Assembly (NCBI RefSeq): GCF_002858675.1
Contig: NZ_PJZF01000026.1
Coordinates: forward strand, 1-64,000
Origin: Chimaeribacter californicus
GTDB taxonomy: Bacteria; Pseudomonadota; Gammaproteobacteria; Enterobacterales; Enterobacteriaceae
Length of the DNA stretch: 64,000 nucleotides
Direction: 5' to 3'
Part shown: one piece after another, positions 1 to 9,253 of the stretch
Numbering within the stretch: the first letter of the stretch is position 1
Layout of the letters: every line of letters starts with the position of its first letter
Translations under genes and position numbers: made by a program
Notes under the pieces: generated by a model
Database searches by the model: none
What the model was told of the DNA's origin: nothing
Seen by the model: only the letters and a program-made list of their open reading frames with translations

Positions 1-1
1 G

Positions 2-166
2 ATTGAGGCGGGTATCAGCGACTACTGGTACAAGTATGTCGGCCTGAACGGCGACGTGGTGGGCATGACCACCTTCGGCGAATCCGCCCCGGCGGAGAAA
101 CTGTTCGAGCTGTTCGGCTTCACCGTAGACAACGTGGTGAGCAAGGCGAAAGCGCTGCTGGGCTAA
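2..166 (+). CDS. tktA: Transketolase, C-terminal fragment (5' end outside window)
   Basis: The window opens inside this gene; 54 residues and the TAA stop are visible. The tail ([18 protein letters not shown], then [16 protein letters not shown]) matches the C-terminal domain of enterobacterial TktA, which moves two-carbon ketol units between sugar phosphates in the non-oxidative pentose phosphate pathway using thiamine diphosphate. The next genes are epd and pgk, which is the usual tktA context. An intrinsic terminator follows 30 bp after the stop, so tktA is transcribed separately from epd. The paralogue TktB is the alternative, but the epd-pgk-fbaA neighbourhood favours tktA. Confidence 0.93.
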   Translation: MEAGISDYWYKYVGLNGDVVGMTTFGESAPAEKLFELFGFTVDNVVSKAKALLG

Positions 167-195
167 GCCCGCTGCCTGCCCGGCCTGACCAGATA

Positions 196-220
196 AGCGC
201 CCCAAGGGGGCGCTTTTTTT
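196..220 (+). terminator. Intrinsic terminator of tktA
   Basis: An 8-bp GC-rich stem (AGCGCCCC/GGGGCGCT) with a tiny loop is followed by seven T residues. It lies about 30 bp downstream of the tktA stop. Confidence 0.85.
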
Positions 221-397
221 ATGCCTGAAAAATGTAAAAAAGGGGAAATCTGGCCTTGCAGCATCAGGTGGGCGGACATAACCGGCTTATCCACCCGGGA
301 GTTTCTCATTGAGTGGCGATATTTCCAGCAATTGCATCAGGATCATCTTAGGCTGGGGTCAGATCATTTTCTTTAGGATCGCTTTGGTTTATGCTCC

Positions 398-412
398 GCT
401 GAACCGTTTCAG
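398..412. promoter_or_regulatory. Cra (FruR) operator candidate
   Basis: GCTGAACCGTTTCAG fits the Cra pattern TGAA-N-CG-N-TTCA exactly, with symmetric G/C flanks. Cra repression of the epd-pgk operon is established in E. coli, so the position upstream of epd supports function. Assignment is by motif match only. Confidence 0.65.
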
Positions 413-440
413 TTGGGAAATATCCCAATAAAATGAAGAG

Positions 441-456
441 TGTGATGGTGATCACA
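441..456. promoter_or_regulatory. CRP binding site candidate (perfect consensus arms)
   Basis: TGTGA-N6-TCACA is matched at all ten conserved positions. It lies about 100 bp upstream of the epd start and about 30 bp downstream of the Cra palindrome. CRP control of epd-pgk is known in E. coli. Confidence 0.7.
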
Positions 457-556
457 TAATTGATGTGATGATGTAAACACGGCAGGAGGATTCCTCCCGG
501 GGGCGCGCTGTATTACGCTATAAGGCTGGCACAATGACCGTAAATCAGGGAAAAGC

Positions 557-1573
557 ATGACCATCCGCATCGCGATAAACGGGTTTGGCCGTATCGGCCG
601 CAGCGTTTTACGCGCGCTTTATGAATCCGGCCGCCGGGCGGAGATTTCTGTGGTTGCGATTAATGAACTGGCACAGTCTGAAGGCATGGCGCACCTGCTG
701 AAATATGACACCAGTCACGGGCGTTTCGCCTGGGACGTGCGGCAGGAGTGCGATGTGCTGTCGGTTGGCGATGACACCATCCGCCTGCTGCATGAGCCGG
801 ATCTGGCTGCACTGCCGTGGGGCGAACTGGGTGTGGATGTGGTGCTGGATTGCACCGGCGTTTACGGCAGCCGTGCCGATGGCGAGGTGCACCGCGCTGC
901 CGGGGCTAAAAAGGTGCTGTTTGCCCACCCGGGCGGGCATGACCTCGATGCCACGGTGGTGTATGGCGTCAACCATGATGCGCTGTGCCGGGAGGATCGC
1001 ATTGTCTCTAATGCCTCCTGCACCACCAATTGCATCATCCCGGTCATCAAGCTGCTGGACGACGCTTACGGCATCGAATCCGGCACCGTGACCACCATCC
1101 ACTCTTCCATGAACGACCAGCCGGTGATTGACGCCTATCACCCGGATTTGCGCCGTACCCGCGCGGCCAGCCAGTCGATCATTCCGGTCGACACCAAGCT
1201 GTCAGCAGGCATCACGCGCATTTTTCCACAGTTCCAGGATCGCTTCGAAGCGATCTCGGTGCGGGTGCCGACCATCAATGTCACAGCCATCGATCTCAGC
1301 GTTTTTGTCGGGGCCTGTGTCGGGGTACATGACGTCAACCTGCTGTTGCAAAAGGCCGCACAGGGGGCTTTTCGTGGTATAGTTGACTATACGGAACTAC
1401 CATTAGTCTCGATAGATTTTAACCATGATCCGCACAGTGCCATCGTTGACGGCACGCAGACGCGGGTCAGCGGACAGCACCTGATTAAGACCTTGGTCTG
1501 GTGCGACAATGAGTGGGGCTTTGCCAACCGGATGTTAGACACCACCAGGGCAATGGCCGCAAGCGGTTTCTAG
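557..1573 (+). CDS. epd: D-erythrose-4-phosphate dehydrogenase
   Basis: NAD-dependent oxidation of erythrose 4-phosphate to 4-phosphoerythronate, the first step of the DXP-dependent branch of pyridoxal phosphate synthesis. The 338-residue product is a GAPDH paralogue. It has an N-terminal Rossmann motif (INGFGRIGR, residues 7-15) and the catalytic block SNASCTTNC with the nucleophile at Cys155. It differs from GapA in details such as STHSSMND-like IHSSMND around residue 180 and its linkage to pgk. The start ATG follows AGGGAAAAGC. Upstream lie Cra and CRP sites. It is cotranscribed with pgk 70 bp downstream. Confidence 0.95.
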   Translation: MTIRIAINGFGRIGRSVLRALYESGRRAEISVVAINELAQSEGMAHLLKYDTSHGRFAWDVRQECDVLSVGDDTIRLLHEPDLAALPWGELGVDVVLDCTGVYGSRADGEVHRAAGAKKVLFAHPGGHDLDATVVYGVNHDALCREDRIVSNASCTTNCIIPVIKLLDDAYGIESGTVTTIHSSMNDQPVIDAYHPDLRRTRAASQSIIPVDTKLSAGITRIFPQFQDRFEAISVRVPTINVTAIDLSVFVGACVGVHDVNLLLQKAAQGAFRGIVDYTELPLVSIDFNHDPHSAIVDGTQTRVSGQHLIKTLVWCDNEWGFANRMLDTTRAMAASGF

Positions 1574-1643
1574 TACGGTGTACCGGTTTCGCCCGGCGCA
1601 TCGCTCAAGCAACTTTAAAAGAGAATCAACGAGAGGGTTCACC

Positions 1644-2807
1644 ATGTCTGTAATTAAAATGACCGATCTGGATCTGGCCGGCAAACGCGTGCTTATCCGC
1701 GCTGATCTGAACGTGCCGGTAAAAGAGGGCAAAGTTACCTCTGACGCGCGTATCCGTGCGTCCCTGCCGACGATTGAAGCCGCGCTGAAGCAAGGTGCAC
1801 GTGTCATGGTTACATCTCACCTCGGCCGTCCGACCGAAGGCGAATACAACGACGAGTTTTCGCTGCTGCCGGTTGTGAACTACCTGAAAGATAAGCTCTC
1901 TTCCCCGGTGCGCCTGGCGAAAGAGTATCTGGACGGCGTTGACGTTGCAGAAGGTGAACTGGTGGTTCTGGAAAACGTCCGCTTTAACAAAGGCGAGAAA
2001 AAAGATGACGAAGCGCTGTCGAAGAAATACGCCGCGCTGTGTGACGTCTTTGTGATGGACGCGTTCGGCACCGCCCACCGTGCGCAGGCCTCTACCCATG
2101 GCGTCGGCAAGTTCGCGCCGGTGGCCTGTGCCGGCCCGCTGCTCTCTGCAGAACTGGAAGCCCTGGGCAAAGCGCTGGGTAACCCGGCCCGCCCGATGGT
2201 GGCGATTGTGGGCGGCTCTAAAGTCTCCACCAAACTCACCGTGCTGGATTCCCTCTCCAAAATCGCTGACCAGCTGATTGTCGGCGGCGGCATCGCCAAC
2301 ACCTTTGTGGCCGCACAGGGCCACAACGTCGGTAAATCCCTGTATGAAGCCGACCTGACTGATGAAGCGAAAAAACTGCTCGAAACCTGTGACATTCCGG
2401 TGCCGACCGATGTGCGCGTCGCCACGGAGTTTTCCGAAACCGCACCGGCAACGTTGAAATCAGTCAACGACATCAAAGATGATGAGCAAATCCTTGACCT
2501 GGGTGATGCGTCCGCTGAGCGTCTGGCTGAGATCCTGAAAAATGCCAAGACCATTCTGTGGAACGGCCCGGTAGGGGTATTCGAGTTCCCGAATTTCCGT
2601 AAAGGAACCGAAATTGTCGCGCAGGCAATCGCCGACAGCGACGCATTCTCCATCGCAGGCGGTGGTGACACTCTGGCAGCAATCGATCTGTTCGGAATTG
2701 CTGACAAGATTTCCTATATCTCTACCGGCGGCGGTGCCTTCCTGGAGTTCGTGGAAGGTAAAAAACTGCCGGCAGTTGTGATGCTGGAAGAGCGTGCCAA
2801 GCAGTAA
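1644..2807 (+). CDS. pgk: Phosphoglycerate kinase
   Basis: Transfers phosphate from 1,3-bisphosphoglycerate to ADP in cytosolic glycolysis. The ATG at 1644 gives 387 residues, the normal enterobacterial length; an in-frame upstream start would add a non-conserved 22-residue leader. Visible signatures are the substrate-binding RADLNVP near residue 19, the hinge and nucleotide-binding region with [11 protein letters not shown] near residue 310, and the C-terminal GGGDT loop. It lies 70 bp after epd and 121 bp before fbaA. That 121-bp gap contains an imperfect hairpin (2844-2881) without a T-run, which could reduce read-through or stabilise an mRNA end. Confidence 0.97.
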   Translation: MSVIKMTDLDLAGKRVLIRADLNVPVKEGKVTSDARIRASLPTIEAALKQGARVMVTSHLGRPTEGEYNDEFSLLPVVNYLKDKLSSPVRLAKEYLDGVDVAEGELVVLENVRFNKGEKKDDEALSKKYAALCDVFVMDAFGTAHRAQASTHGVGKFAPVACAGPLLSAELEALGKALGNPARPMVAIVGGSKVSTKLTVLDSLSKIADQLIVGGGIANTFVAAQGHNVGKSLYEADLTDEAKKLLETCDIPVPTDVRVATEFSETAPATLKSVNDIKDDEQILDLGDASAERLAEILKNAKTILWNGPVGVFEFPNFRKGTEIVAQAIADSDAFSIAGGGDTLAAIDLFGIADKISYISTGGGAFLEFVEGKKLPAVVMLEERAKQ

Positions 2808-2928
2808 TTAACCTGGACGGGCCGCGCAGGCTGCCCGTTCCTGCCGTTACGCCCCGCGTTTCTGGGGCAGGGCGCAACGGCGTACCGATTCATTTCTCTC
2901 TACGGCCGACGAAACAGGACGACGTAAA

Positions 2929-4008
2929 ATGTCTAAAATTTTTGATTTCGTAAAACCGGGTGTCATCACAGGTGATGACGTTCAGAAAGTGTTCCAGGTA
3001 GCGAAAGAAAACAACTTCGCACTGCCGGCAGTTAACTGCGTAGGTACCGACTCCATCAACGCTGTGCTGGAAACCGCCGCTAAAGTCAAAGCACCGGTTA
3101 TCGTTCAGTTCTCCAATGGTGGCGCGGCATTCATCGCCGGTAAAGGCCTGAAAACTGACGTCCCGCAGGGCGCGGCTATCCTGGGTGCTATCTCCGGCGC
3201 ACACCACGTGCACCAGATGGCAGAGCACTACGGCGTGCCGGTTATCCTGCACACTGACCACTGTGCCAAGAAACTGCTGCCGTGGATCGACGGCTTGCTG
3301 GATGCGGGCGAGAAGCACTTCGCTGCGACCGGCAAACCGCTGTTCTCCTCCCACATGATCGACCTTTCCGAAGAGTCCCTGGAAGAGAATATCGAGATCT
3401 GTTCCAAGTACCTGGAGCGTATGTCCAAAATGGGCATGACCCTGGAGATCGAACTGGGCTGCACCGGCGGTGAAGAAGATGGCGTGGACAACAGCCACAT
3501 GGACGCCTCCGCGCTGTACACCCAGCCGGAAGACGTGGACTACGCGTACACCAAACTGAACGCCATCAGCCCGCGCTTCACCATCGCCGCGTCCTTCGGT
3601 AACGTTCACGGTGTGTACAAGCCGGGTAACGTGAAGCTGACCCCGACCATCCTGCGTGATTCTCAGGATTATGTGTCCAAAAAACACAACCTGCCGCACA
3701 ACAGCCTGAACTTCGTCTTCCACGGCGGTTCCGGTTCTTCTGCCCAGGAGATCAAAGATTCCGTCAGCTATGGCGTGATCAAAATGAACATCGATACCGA
3801 CACCCAATGGGCAAACTGGGAAGGTATCCTGAAGTATTACAAAGAAAACGAAGCCTACCTGCAGAGCCAGCTGGGCAACCCGAAAGGCGAAGACCAGCCG
3901 AACAAGAAATACTACGATCCGCGTGTCTGGCTGCGTGCTGCACAAAGCTCCATGGTGACCCGCCTGGAGCAGGCGTTCCAGGAACTGAACGCGATCGACG
4001 TGCTCTAA
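2929..4008 (+). CDS. fbaA: Fructose-bisphosphate aldolase, class II
   Basis: Zinc-dependent reversible cleavage of fructose 1,6-bisphosphate to DHAP and glyceraldehyde 3-phosphate. The 359-residue length equals E. coli FbaA. The HTDHCAK motif carries the catalytic Asp110 and zinc ligand His111. Further metal and substrate loops are NVHGVYKPG and FHGGSGSS, and the NIDTDTQWA segment binds substrate phosphate. Codon use is strongly biased, as expected for a highly expressed gene. It ends the glycolytic cluster with a strong terminator. Confidence 0.97.
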   Translation: MSKIFDFVKPGVITGDDVQKVFQVAKENNFALPAVNCVGTDSINAVLETAAKVKAPVIVQFSNGGAAFIAGKGLKTDVPQGAAILGAISGAHHVHQMAEHYGVPVILHTDHCAKKLLPWIDGLLDAGEKHFAATGKPLFSSHMIDLSEESLEENIEICSKYLERMSKMGMTLEIELGCTGGEEDGVDNSHMDASALYTQPEDVDYAYTKLNAISPRFTIAASFGNVHGVYKPGNVKLTPTILRDSQDYVSKKHNLPHNSLNFVFHGGSGSSAQEIKDSVSYGVIKMNIDTDTQWANWEGILKYYKENEAYLQSQLGNPKGEDQPNKKYYDPRVWLRAAQSSMVTRLEQAFQELNAIDVL

Positions 4009-4028
4009 TCTGTTTCCTGGCAGACCAC

Positions 4029-4055
4029 AAGGCTCCCGCATGGGGGCCTTTTTTT
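4029..4055 (+). terminator. Intrinsic terminator of fbaA
   Basis: An AAGGCTCCC/GGGGGCCTT stem with a short GCAT loop is followed by a T7 run, 20 bp after the fbaA stop. Confidence 0.88.
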
Positions 4056-4324
4056 ATGGCTGACGCCCGAGTCTGTGCGGATTTCGGCCGGATTGGCCTG
4101 TTTTTCGGCGTCTGGGGCACGATCGGGGGCTGTGGGTTGGCGGGAGCGGATTTTGTTAGTTACCCTTATAGGCATGCTTGTCAGGCTTGAAAACCTTGAT
4201 AATCTTTGTGGTTTTTACCGCGCCGGCCCCTTGCCGGGCGTGAAGCCAGGCGTAGAGTAACAGACAGGTATGACGCACCCCCGGCATCAGGGGGGAGACT
4301 GTGAAAATAACAAAGGTGAGATGA

Positions 4325-5266
4325 ATGGAAGATTTGAACGTGGTAGACAAGATTAACAGTGCCGGCAGCTGGCTGGCCCGTAACCAGAGTTTATTGATCC
4401 ATTACGCGGTGAATATCGTGGCCGCCGTTGTCATCATGATCCTCGGCTTTATGGCCGCCAAAGTGATCTCCAGCACGCTCCGCAAAGTCATGCATGCCAG
4501 GGGCATCGATGACACGGTGTCCGATTTCCTGTCAGCGATTGTACGTTACGGGGTGATCGCATTCACCATCATCGCGGCGCTGGGCCGCATCGGCGTGCAG
4601 ACCGCCTCAGTGATCGCGGTGCTGGGTGCCGCCGGCCTGGCCGTGGGCCTGGCGCTGCAAGGCTCGCTGTCTAACTTTGCCGCCGGCGTGCTGCTGGTGA
4701 TCTTCCGCCCATTCCGTGCCGGTGAGTATGTGGACCTGGGCGGCGTGTCCGGTACCGTGGAAGAGGTGCAGATTTTCCATACCACACTGCGTACCCCGGA
4801 TGACAAAATGGTGGTGGTGCCGAACGGTAAGATCATCGCCAACAACATCATCAACACCTCCCGGGAGCCGAACCGCCGTACCGAGATTGTGGTGGGCGTA
4901 GCGTATGACGCCGACATCGATACCGTGAAAAAAGTGCTGGGTGACATTGTGGCCGCTGATGAACGCATCATGCATGACAAAGGCGTGGTGGTACGTCTGA
5001 ATGAGATGGGCGCCTCAACGCTGAATTTCGTGGTGCGCTTCTGGACCACCAACGGCAATGCGCAGGAAACATTCTGGGATACGCTGGAAAGCTTCAAGCG
5101 CGCGCTGGATAAACACAACATCGGCATCCCTTATCCGCAGATGGACGTCCACCTTTACAAAGCGGAAAGCGCCTCAGCGGAACCGGCCGCTGACCAGCCG
5201 AAAGACGATCGCAACCTGAGCCTGAAAAAAGGCACAGAAAGCCCGGCGACCAGCAGCGCAACCTGA
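4325..5266 (+). CDS. mscS: Small-conductance mechanosensitive channel
   Basis: Inner-membrane heptameric channel that releases solutes during hypo-osmotic shock. The N-terminus [11 protein letters not shown] matches E. coli MscS. Three transmembrane helices are visible; the pore-lining TM3 (around residues 95-125) carries the conserved glycine/alanine pattern [20 protein letters not shown], followed by the cytosolic beta and alpha/beta vestibule ([23 protein letters not shown]). The 313-residue product is about 27 residues longer than the 286-residue E. coli protein. The excess is a C-terminal Ala/Lys/Asp-rich tail of no evident fold. It has its own terminator. Confidence 0.94.
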   Translation: MEDLNVVDKINSAGSWLARNQSLLIHYAVNIVAAVVIMILGFMAAKVISSTLRKVMHARGIDDTVSDFLSAIVRYGVIAFTIIAALGRIGVQTASVIAVLGAAGLAVGLALQGSLSNFAAGVLLVIFRPFRAGEYVDLGGVSGTVEEVQIFHTTLRTPDDKMVVVPNGKIIANNIINTSREPNRRTEIVVGVAYDADIDTVKKVLGDIVAADERIMHDKGVVVRLNEMGASTLNFVVRFWTTNGNAQETFWDTLESFKRALDKHNIGIPYPQMDVHLYKAESASAEPAADQPKDDRNLSLKKGTESPATSSAT

Positions 5267-5284
5267 TCTGCGCAGCCCGCTGCA

Positions 5285-5310
5285 GGGGCACCTCCGGGTG
5301 CCCCTTTTTT
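5285..5310 (+). terminator. Intrinsic terminator of mscS
   Basis: GGGGCACC/GGTGCCCC 8-bp stem with a four-base loop, then six T residues, about 20 bp after the mscS stop. Confidence 0.88.
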
Positions 5311-5455
5311 ATGGGCGCGGCCATTCGCTATGCCTATTAGCCACACTTATATGCAATAAGATTTTTGCGTTTCCTCTGATAACACCACGCCCGTACACTG
5401 CGCCCATTCCAGCCTGCTGTGGCGTACAGCGGCTTTTTTGATGAGGACGTTTATT

Positions 5456-6073
5456 GTGTTAGCTATCTATCTCCAAGGCTTTCTGCTGGGCGCGGCCATG
5501 ATCCTGCCGCTCGGGCCGCAGAATGCGTTTGTGCTGTATCAGGGCATCCGCCGCCAGTATCACGTGATGATCGCCTCACTCTGCACCCTGAGTGATGTGG
5601 CACTGATCTGTGCCGGCGTTTTCGGCGGCAGCGCGCTGCTCAGCCGCTCCCCTGTGCTGCTGGCACTGGTGACCTGGGGCGGGGTGGCGTTCCTGCTCTG
5701 GTATGGCTTTGGCGCGCTGCGCAGTGCGGCCCGGCCGGGGGAAGCGCAAAGTGAGGAGAGCTTCGCCCGCCAGAGCCGCTGGAAAATTGTGGTCACGCTG
5801 CTGGCGGTGACCTGGCTCAACCCGCATGTCTACCTGGATACTTTTGTGGTGCTGGGCAGCCTGGGCGGCCAGTTTGCGCCGGATGCGCGCCGCTGGTTTG
5901 CGCTTGGGGCGGCTTGTGCCTCGCTGGTCTGGTTCTTCGGCCTGGCATTGCTGGCGGCCTGGCTGGCCCCGGTGTTGCGGACTGCCCGTGCGCAGCGCAT
6001 CATTAACCTGCTGGTCGGGCTGGTAATGTGGGGTATCGCGCTGCAACTGGCGTGGCAGGCGCTCTCCCGCTGA
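5456..6073 (+). CDS. argO: L-arginine exporter (LysE family)
   Basis: Inner-membrane exporter of arginine (and canavanine). Six hydrophobic segments and the family hallmark [15 protein letters not shown] near the N-terminus are visible, as is [21 protein letters not shown] mid-protein in two halves. I chose GTG at 5456 (205 residues) because GAGG lies nine bases upstream and the product aligns residue-for-residue with the E. coli N-terminus. The in-frame ATG at 5441 would add five residues. The gene for its activator ArgP lies nearby on the opposite strand (7117-8010). Confidence 0.92.
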   Translation: MLAIYLQGFLLGAAMILPLGPQNAFVLYQGIRRQYHVMIASLCTLSDVALICAGVFGGSALLSRSPVLLALVTWGGVAFLLWYGFGALRSAARPGEAQSEESFARQSRWKIVVTLLAVTWLNPHVYLDTFVVLGSLGGQFAPDARRWFALGAACASLVWFFGLALLAAWLAPVLRTARAQRIINLLVGLVMWGIALQLAWQALSR

Positions 6074-6345
6074 CCGGAAAAGTGTGAGGTGGGTTAAAAA
6101 CAGCGTAACGGGCGGCGGTATTCGAAGTAATCCTATAGGGCACGCGCCCGGCCGCACGTTATGCTGGTATTGATACGGCAGGGTTTATATTCGTCGGATG
6201 CGACGTCACTGGGCCTCACCCGCACAAGGTGAACCGGCTGGCGGGTAAACTAATGAAAAGCGTGTTGCCGCCCCATGATAATTGGTGACTAATGAGGGCT
6301 GAAGGGACTTTCTCCCGGCGAACAACGCACTAATAAGGAGCTACC

Positions 6346-7068
6346 GTGAAGTTAAAGGCATTGGCTTTAGCCGCAATGATGGGAATGGGCAGCGCACCGC
6401 TGATGGTTCAGGCCGCTGAAGTGCCGGAAGGCCCGCATGTAGTGACCTCAGGTACCGCCAGCGTGGATGCCACCCCGGACATCGCCACCCTGGCCATTGA
6501 GGTCAACGTCTCCTCAAAAGATGCCGCGACCGCTAAACAACAGGCTGACGCGAAAGTGGCCGAATATTTCTCGTTCCTGCAGAAAAACGGTATCGACAAG
6601 AAAGACATCAACGCCGCTAACCTGCGCACCCAGCCGGAATATACCTACCTGAAAGACGGCGGATCTGAGCTGAAAGGTTACCGGGCATCGCGCCAGGTAC
6701 AGGTGACGCTGCGCCAGCTGGACAAGCTGAATGACCTGCTGGACGGCGCGCTGAAATCGGGCCTGAATGAGATCCGTGCCGTGGAACTGGGGGTGGCTAA
6801 CCCGGAAACGTACCGCGATCAGGCACGCCAGAAAGCGATTGATAACGCCACCCAGCAGGCCGGCGCGCTGGCAGCGGGCTTCAAAGCCAAACTGGGGCCG
6901 GTATTCAGCATCCGTTACCATGTTGCCAATTACCAGCCGATGCCGGTGATGCGGATGTACAAAACGGCAGAAGCTGCCCCGCAAAGCGACGCAGCCCAAA
7001 CCTATGACCAGCAAACCATTCACTTTGACGATCAGGTGGATGTGGTGTTTGAGCTACAGCGCCCGTAA
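6346..7068 (+). CDS. yggE: SIMPL-domain periplasmic protein YggE
   Basis: DUF541/SIMPL protein associated in E. coli with lowering reactive-oxygen stress; the biochemical activity is not established. The 240-residue product begins at a GTG with AAGGAG upstream. It has a signal peptide of about 23 residues (basic start, hydrophobic core, cleavage after VQAA). The mature part carries the family blocks VTSGTASVDATPDIATL and NLRTQPEY. It lies between argO and argP, as in E. coli. The preceding 272-bp gap shows no ORF. Confidence 0.9.
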   Translation: MKLKALALAAMMGMGSAPLMVQAAEVPEGPHVVTSGTASVDATPDIATLAIEVNVSSKDAATAKQQADAKVAEYFSFLQKNGIDKKDINAANLRTQPEYTYLKDGGSELKGYRASRQVQVTLRQLDKLNDLLDGALKSGLNEIRAVELGVANPETYRDQARQKAIDNATQQAGALAAGFKAKLGPVFSIRYHVANYQPMPVMRMYKTAEAAPQSDAAQTYDQQTIHFDDQVDVVFELQRP

Positions 7069-7095
7069 TTCCGTCATGCGTTACGATGATGTCTC

Positions 7096-7117
7096 AACGG
7101 CCCTGCGGGGCCGTTTT
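7096..7117 (+). terminator. Terminator between yggE and argP
   Basis: AACGGCCC/GGGCCGTT stem followed by TTTT on the plus strand. It touches the last base of the convergent argP gene. The T-tract is short, so strength is uncertain. Confidence 0.65.
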
Positions 7118-8010
7118 CAATCCTGCCGCAACACCTGATGGCCATGGGCGATCAGCGCATCCGTGACTTTGCGCATCATGCGGCTCTCCGGTGCGAACCG
7201 GTGCCAGAACAGCATCCGCCGCTGGAACAGGCCGGGCGTCAGGTCAATCAGTTCGCCGCTCTCCAGTTCACGCTCAATCTGCAAATGCGGGATCATGCAG
7301 CAGGTGGTGCCTTGCCGCGCCAGCTGCACAAAGGCTTCCGACGAGTTAACGATGTGGCAGGGCACACTGCCGGGCGAGAGGTCAAAATTCTGCTGCAAAA
7401 AAGCCTGATGCATATCATCAAGATGGTCGAACGCCACCGCCGGCGCTTTCAATAGTGCATTACGCGTGACGCCGTTCGGGAAATAGCGGTCGGCAAAGGC
7501 TTTTGAGGCCACGAACAGGTAATCCAGCGCCCCGAGCTGATCCACCAGGCAGCTTGGCAGCGGCTGCGGCTGAATACTGACCGCGCCCACCACTTCCCCA
7601 CGGCGCAGGCGCTCCTGGGTGCGGGTTTCATCTTCCACCTGCAAATTCAGGCGGATCGGCGAGTCGGCCAGCACCGGCTTCAACGCCGGCAGCAGCCAGG
7701 TTGCCAGGCTGTCGGCGTTGACCGCCAGCGACAGCAGCAGCGGCGAGTCACTGCCGGTGTCATTGCCCAGCCACTCCTCCTCCAGCAACTCCACCTGATG
7801 CAGCAGCGCCAGCAGTTTCTGCCCCTGCTCGGTCGGGCGCGGCGGCACGGTACGCACCAGCAGCGGCTGGCCGAAAAGGTTTTCCAGCTGTTTGATGCGT
7901 TGGGAAACCGCCGATTGTGTGATGCAAAGTTTCTGAGCGGCGCGTTCAAAGCCGCGCTCACGGATCACCGCGTCCAGCGCCTGCAACGTTCGGTAGTCTG
8001 GGCGTTTCAT
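7117..8010 (-). CDS. argP: LysR-family regulator ArgP (IciA)
   Basis: Transcriptional regulator that activates argO in response to arginine and controls lysine-responsive genes such as lysP and dapB. The 297-residue protein has an N-terminal winged helix-turn-helix (residues about 4-60, with [21 protein letters not shown] as the HTH core), a linker helix and a periplasmic-binding-protein-like effector domain. The sequence is clearly ArgP-like. It is divergent from rpiA, with a 185-bp shared regulatory region. Confidence 0.94.
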   Translation of the reverse strand: MKRPDYRTLQALDAVIRERGFERAAQKLCITQSAVSQRIKQLENLFGQPLLVRTVPPRPTEQGQKLLALLHQVELLEEEWLGNDTGSDSPLLLSLAVNADSLATWLLPALKPVLADSPIRLNLQVEDETRTQERLRRGEVVGAVSIQPQPLPSCLVDQLGALDYLFVASKAFADRYFPNGVTRNALLKAPAVAFDHLDDMHQAFLQQNFDLSPGSVPCHIVNSSEAFVQLARQGTTCCMIPHLQIERELESGELIDLTPGLFQRRMLFWHRFAPESRMMRKVTDALIAHGHQVLRQD

Positions 8011-8152
8011 TGGAAATCTGTCCCCTGAAGTCGTTGTATTAGCGCACTATGCCACAATTTTGCCGCGCTGCGGGGGCAAAATCACCGTGTTCCCCCGGTG
8101 GAACTGTGATCCCCCACCACGGATTGCGCGCCCTTTTCAGCAGCGCTTGCTC

Positions 8153-8158
8153 TATAAT
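8153..8158 (+). promoter_or_regulatory. rpiA -10 hexamer
   Basis: A perfect TATAAT lies 38 bp upstream of the rpiA start in the argP-rpiA divergent region. No good -35 at 16-18 bp is apparent, so only the -10 is called. Confidence 0.5.
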
Positions 8159-8195
8159 ACGCACACGTTTTCGCAGCGGGAGCAATGAACTTACT

Positions 8196-8852
8196 ATGAC
8201 TCAGGATGAACTGAAAAAAGCGGTCGGATGGGCAGCACTTGATTACGTGACACCGGGCACCATTGTCGGTGTCGGTACCGGCTCCACGGCGGCGCATTTT
8301 ATCGACGCGCTCGGCTCCATCAAACATCAGATTGACGGCGCGGTCTCCAGCTCGGACGCCTCCACCGCCAAACTCAAAAGCCTCGGCATTCCGGTGTTTG
8401 ACTGCAACGACGTGGACAGCCTGGACATCTACGTTGACGGGGCCGACGAGATCAACGGCCATATGCAGATGATCAAAGGCGGCGGCGCAGCGCTGACGCG
8501 TGAGAAGATCATTGCGGCGATTGCGCGCAAATTTATCTGCATTGTGGATGCCTCCAAACAGGTGGATGTGCTGGGCAACTTTCCGCTGCCGGTGGAAGTG
8601 ATCCCGATGGCGCGTGCCTATGTGGCGCGTGAGCTGGTGAAACTGGGCGGCCAGCCGGAGTACCGTCAGGGCGTGGTTACCGACAACGGCAATATCATCC
8701 TGGATGTGCGCAACCTCACCATCCTGGATCCGGTTGCGCTGGAAAACAGCATCAATAACATTGCAGGCGTGGTGACGGTGGGGCTCTTTGCCAACCGTGG
8801 CGCGGATGTAGCGCTGGTCGGCACCAAAGACGGCGTGAAGACCGTAAAATAA
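8196..8852 (+). CDS. rpiA: Ribose-5-phosphate isomerase A
   Basis: Interconverts ribose 5-phosphate and ribulose 5-phosphate in the pentose phosphate pathway. The 218-residue protein starts at the ATG at 8196 ([18 protein letters not shown]), matching E. coli RpiA; a longer in-frame extension upstream is not conserved. Visible active-site elements are [27 protein letters not shown] and [11 protein letters not shown], including the catalytic glutamate in the last block and its lysine. It is followed by an inverted repeat and the serA control region. Confidence 0.96.
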   Translation: MTQDELKKAVGWAALDYVTPGTIVGVGTGSTAAHFIDALGSIKHQIDGAVSSSDASTAKLKSLGIPVFDCNDVDSLDIYVDGADEINGHMQMIKGGGAALTREKIIAAIARKFICIVDASKQVDVLGNFPLPVEVIPMARAYVARELVKLGGQPEYRQGVVTDNGNIILDVRNLTILDPVALENSINNIAGVVTVGLFANRGADVALVGTKDGVKTVK

Positions 8853-8861
8853 GCCCCCGAT

Positions 8862-8882
8862 CTGCCCCGGCGGCCGGGGCAG
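8862..8882 (+). terminator. Hairpin downstream of rpiA
   Basis: A perfect 9-bp inverted repeat (CTGCCCCGG/CCGGGGCAG, three-base loop) lies 10 bp after the rpiA stop. No U-tract follows, so it may be a weak terminator or an mRNA 3' stabiliser. Confidence 0.45.
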
Positions 8883-9031
8883 ATTGCGCAGCCGGGCCGG
8901 TGAGCGGCATGTGCAGGGCGCTGCCTGTGCGGCTCGCCGGTGGAAACCACCGGGCTGGCGGGCCATAGCCATCGCTTATGACCGGTCATATTTTTCACAC
9001 TGAAATATCTTTTCTTCTCCTGCGTAAATTT

Positions 9032-9047
9032 GGTGACATATGTCACA
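9032..9047. promoter_or_regulatory. CRP-like palindrome upstream of serA
   Basis: GGTGA-N6-TCACA matches nine of ten CRP positions and sits in a perfect 14-bp palindrome GTGACATATGTCAC (9033-9046). It lies about 130 bp upstream of the candidate -35. Confidence 0.5.
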
Positions 9048-9159
9048 ATCCACGGTTTGCATTTCCTAACATTCTGACGCTTTCCGCTTCCCCAGCATTT
9101 TTCGCCAAAAACACGCAACGCCGGTGCGCCTTATGCTGAGCCGCCCGCAATCGTTTGTA

Positions 9160-9187
9160 TTGCCGCCCGCTGAATATTTGTTATGTT
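9160..9187 (+). promoter_or_regulatory. Candidate sigma-70 promoter of serA
   Basis: TTGCCG at 9160-9165 and TATGTT at 9182-9187 are separated by 16 bp. This would place the start point about 60 nt before the serA ATG. Confidence 0.45.
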
Positions 9188-9253
9188 GAAGCGGCGCTGC
9201 TGCACAACGTTGCACGACAGCCGTTTCTGAAGTCTGAAAAATAGGGTCGGGTC

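Larger units (their letters stand above)
221..556 (+). promoter_or_regulatory. epd upstream regulatory region
   Basis: This 336-bp stretch has no credible ORF. It contains a Cra-type palindrome (398-412) and a perfect CRP half-site pair (441-456), annotated separately. A TATAAG hexamer at 519-524 is a possible -10, but I see no convincing -35 for it. The layout suggests carbon-source control of the epd-pgk-fbaA glycolytic cluster. Confidence 0.55.
8883..9253 (+). promoter_or_regulatory. serA upstream regulatory region
   Basis: No credible gene is present. The stretch holds a CRP-like palindrome (9032-9047), an AT-rich segment, and a candidate sigma-70 promoter (9160-9187). E. coli serA is controlled by Lrp and CRP, so complex control is expected here. 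Confidence 0.5.
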
